From the NCBI RefSeq assembly GCF_000760695.4, contig NZ_JHEG04000001.1:1249834-1313833 (forward strand): 64,000 nucleotides of DNA, in the 5' to 3' direction. The stretch comes from Tolypothrix bouteillei VB521301 (lineage in GTDB: Bacteria; Cyanobacteriota; Cyanobacteriia; Cyanobacteriales; Nostocaceae). This document shows positions 62,116-64,000 of this stretch, one piece after another (within the stretch, counting starts at the first letter, position 1; each line of letters begins with the position of its first letter). A program made the position numbers and the translations under genes. The notes beneath the pieces are model-generated. The model had not been told where the DNA came from. It was given only the letters and a program-made list of their open reading frames with translations, and made no database searches.

Positions 62116-62140
62116 TCTTAATTGTCTTAACTGCCTTTGT
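62116..62140 (+). promoter_or_regulatory. CTTAACTGT element, copy 4 (degenerate)
   Basis: CTTAATTGT-CTTAACTGC-CTTTGT just upstream of the minus-strand HTH-AAA gene. The orientation is opposite to that gene, while copies 1-3 run with their TerB genes. Confidence 0.4.
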
Positions 62141-62327
62141 TGTAGCTTTTTCAAAGATAAAATTTAAAAAAAGCCTGAACTTTCTTCAAATAGGCTACTT
62201 TTTCGGTTTTCTGTAGGAAAAGTAGGAAAAGTCGTTACTGCTATATTCCTAAAATAAATCCAGAATATATTATTAGATTATATTATTCAACTTTTTTGGA
62301 TAAATTACCTTACCTGATGCTTTCAAT

Positions 62328-62498
62328 GGGATGCTAAATGATGATAATCCTAATGTTTGTTCTGGAACAGCTTTAGCTCTGAGTAATCTTGGAGATTCAA
62401 GAGCAGTTGAACTGTTTAATCAATGTTTGGAGGATGAAAGCTCTATAGTTTGCAAAATGGTTCAAAAGGCTTTAAACAATCTTTCCTAGTTATATCGC
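62328..62498 (+). pseudogene. duplicated 3' fragment of the SMI1-HEAT gene
   Basis: Closely repeats about 49828-49998 (GGGATG-TAAATGATGATAA ... TTTCCTAGTTATATCGC), including the stop codon and the bases behind it. Only the last HEAT repeat is covered and no start exists. Together with the fragment at 50037-50263 it shows that a second kinase/SMI1-HEAT locus once existed and decayed. Confidence 0.88.
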
Positions 62499-62528
62499 TG
62501 TAGCGTTTCTTTATTGAACTGGAGTGCA

Positions 62529-62563
62529 ATGATAAATAATCACAAAGAACCTAAAAAAGATTG
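62529..62563 (+). pseudogene. remnant of an STM4015-type N-terminal leader
   Basis: ATGATAAATAATCACAAAGA and the next bases code MINNHKEPKKD, matching MPDNHKQPKKDD at 21972 and MINESNQPKESD at 36234. The likeness stops after about 11 codons, and the frame soon ends. It is probably the stub of a deleted member of the HEAT/STM4015 group. Confidence 0.5.
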
Positions 62564-62633
62564 CGTTCATCTGCTACAGGCTGCGGTTCCTTAATTATTT
62601 GATGTATTTCACCTAATTGAAATCCGCTACCAA

Positions 62634-63812
62634 TTAACGCTTTAGTCTTTCTTTTTTTAAGGTTTCTAAAGATTTACCTATAGACGTTGCTACATCTAAA
62701 AACTGTAAGGGTGAATTATTGATAATTTTGAGAGTACTGTCTAAGTTAGCGATCGCTCGCTCTAATTCAGGGGTAGGAAGCAGGCTAGCTTTTTGCTGAA
62801 AGCTCTGAGCAATATTGCTCAAGATATGTGTAGTGTATATACGATTCCCTTGTTCTTGACCCTGCAATTCCTTCATCAGTAAAGCAAATGCGGTTTCAGT
62901 GTGCGAACCAATATCGACTATCAAAGCAGAAGCTGCATGAATGCGAACAATTGCATTTTTATCTTGCAATGCGTTCATAACGACGGGTAGAATTTCAGAA
63001 TTGTCTCGCCCAACGACCCCTAAAGCAGAGACAGCAATGGCTCGAACAGATGAATTGTTGTCTTTTTGAGAAACTTCAATAAGTGTTGGTATCGCTTGGG
63101 CTGCGTCTTTACCTATTTTGCTGAAAGCAATGGCAGTATTCCGACGAACTTCGTCATCCTTATCATATAATACCGATATTAAAGCAGGAACAGCTAGGTT
63201 ATGTTCTTCGCCAATTTCACCTAAAGTAAAAGCCGCCGTTGCACGAACTTCTGCATTCCGGTCTCGCAAAGCTGCAATAATTTTTGGTACAGCAACTTTG
63301 GCTTCTACTCCAATCTTCCCAAGAGCTATGACAGCAGCAGAACGAACGGATGTTTCTTTGTCGTGTAACGCCTGAATGAGAGCCGGGAAAGCTGCTTTGG
63401 CTTCTTTTCCAATACTGCTTAAAGCGAAAGCTGCGCCAAAGCGAACATCTTGCTCTGGATCTTGTAAAGCGACAATCAGCACGGGGACTGCTTCGGCAGC
63501 AACCTCACCCATTAATGATAAGGCGCTCGTAGCACTCTTACGAACTTCCACATCTTGATTTTGCAATGCTGTCATCAAAGCGGGAACAGCTGGCTTACCA
63601 ATAGAAACCAAATATTTTACAGCCTCCGGTTGCTGCGGACCTCTCTTAAGCTGCTGAATGTAAAAGTTAATTTGCTGCTGTGCGGGCTGCTGCGCTAGCG
63701 TTGTATCTGCTATCAATAATGGTGATAAAAAGCACAGAAAGATGGCTCCGATCTGAACGAGCTGCTTCTTTGGTTGTAGTAATGTCGGTCTACTGAAATA
63801 TGCAAGTTTCAA
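62634..63812 (-). CDS. exported HEAT-repeat protein (PBS-lyase type)
   Basis: A 392-residue protein. The N-terminus has a basic start, a hydrophobic segment (about 18-36, LVQIGAIFLCFLSPLLIADT) and a likely cleavage site LAQQ, so it should be secreted to the periplasm or beyond. Residues 60-340 are about eight HEAT repeats of 37 residues (LIVALQDPEQDVRFGAAFAL, LIQALHDKETSVRSAAVIAL, KIIAALRDRNAEVRATAAF). These form a protein-binding solenoid. No catalytic domain is seen. It does not carry the VLGG leader of the other HEAT genes in the window. Confidence 0.85.
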   Translation of the reverse strand: MKLAYFSRPTLLQPKKQLVQIGAIFLCFLSPLLIADTTLAQQPAQQQINFYIQQLKRGPQQPEAVKYLVSIGKPAVPALMTALQNQDVEVRKSATSALSLMGEVAAEAVPVLIVALQDPEQDVRFGAAFALSSIGKEAKAAFPALIQALHDKETSVRSAAVIALGKIGVEAKVAVPKIIAALRDRNAEVRATAAFTLGEIGEEHNLAVPALISVLYDKDDEVRRNTAIAFSKIGKDAAQAIPTLIEVSQKDNNSSVRAIAVSALGVVGRDNSEILPVVMNALQDKNAIVRIHAASALIVDIGSHTETAFALLMKELQGQEQGNRIYTTHILSNIAQSFQQKASLLPTPELERAIANLDSTLKIINNSPLQFLDVATSIGKSLETLKKERLKR

Positions 63813-63854
63813 GAGATGTTCGTGGGTATCCTAATCTTATAAGAATAGTATAAA

Positions 63855-63998
63855 TTAAATTTTTAAATAAAAATTCTTAGTATAATTACGTAGCTTTTTG
63901 CGTTTGGACGTGGTTAAAAATTCAGGCGCATTCTTATAGTCAACACACGTATTTAGTCCTCGCAAGAACTGACGCATTTCTTTCGATAAATGATAAAG
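63855..63998 (-). CDS. C-terminal end of an unidentified gene running off the window
   Basis: An open minus-strand frame of 48 codons with no start inside the window (KEMRQFLRGLNTCVDYKNAP, ending KNFYLKI) and a TAA at 63855-63857. Its basic composition and lack of stops suggest the end of a real gene, but it is short and no family is recognised. Confidence 0.35.
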   Translation of the reverse strand, partial: LYHLSKEMRQFLRGLNTCVDYKNAPEFLTTSKRKKLRNYTKNFYLKI

Positions 63999-64000
63999 CT

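Larger units (their letters stand above)
62083..62633. other. intergenic region with two gene remnants
   Basis: About 550 bases between two minus-strand genes. It holds the CTTAACTGT element (62116-62140), the SMI1-HEAT 3' remnant (62328-62498), the STM4015 leader remnant (62529-62563) and otherwise AT-rich sequence with no gene seen. Confidence 0.6.

Noticed and set aside
1..64000. tRNA, rRNA or riboswitch genes
   Set aside because: No conserved T-loop, rRNA segments or known riboswitch cores were noticed by eye; a covariance-model search would be needed to exclude them.

Overview
The window looks like the chromosome of a filamentous, probably heterocyst-forming cyanobacterium. The signs are very frequent GCGATCGC (HIP1-type) octamers, heptanucleotide short tandem repeats between genes, many interspersed hairpin repeats, a pheophorbide-oxygenase-like Rieske protein, DUF2997, trifunctional Ser/Thr kinase-histidine kinases and AAA-WD40 giants. 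No tRNA, rRNA or CRISPR array was seen. Genus cannot be set from this alone.

Layout. 1-7.1 kb: a DUF6875 protein and a two-module nonribosomal peptide synthetase (A-T-C-A-T-TE) whose second adenylation domain looks like that of aminoadipate reductase (Lys2). 7.3-14.6 kb: core-like genes (pnp on the minus strand, SNF2 helicase plus SWIM zinc-finger partner, a Trypco1-type small protein). 15.0-20.6 kb, minus strand: a Septu-type ptuA/ptuB defence pair coupled to a Tat-exported metallophosphoesterase, a second metallophosphoesterase lipoprotein, and an Rpn/DUF4351 nuclease with a partial tandem copy.

20.9-38.9 kb is the most unusual part: an STM4011-STM4015-type cluster. It holds an ATP-grasp enzyme (STM4014), an alkaline-phosphatase/sulfatase-fold protein (STM4013), two radical-SAM enzymes (STM4012, STM4011) and an APS-kinase-like gene. 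Around these sit five HEAT-plus-leucine-rich-repeat proteins of the STM4015 type, one of them split by an IS630 element. There is also a HEAT-only relative, and a RelE-type toxin fused to the C-terminal half of an STM4015 protein. All five STM4015 proteins, counting the split one after restoring it, end in Arg-Tyr-X4-Glu. This makes the tail a candidate site of recognition or modification by the cluster enzymes; that role is inference.

39.0-41.7 kb: DUF2997, a membrane-anchored HTH/GrpE-like protein and a lid-less Hsp70. 41.9-63.8 kb: a regulatory and conflict-like region with a 2069-residue kinase/AAA/GAF/PAS/histidine kinase, SMI1-HEAT protein, three TerB-like proteins, an MscS channel, a 14-WD40 AAA protein, an HTH-AAA protein, a Rieske oxygenase and an exported HEAT protein. 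Several gene fragments lie among them: a trpB 3' end, pieces of the kinase and SMI1-HEAT genes, and an STM4015 leader. A CTTAACTGT-repeat element recurs upstream of the TerB and AAA genes. A GC-rich, probably imported membrane-protein gene lies at 27.8-28.6 kb.
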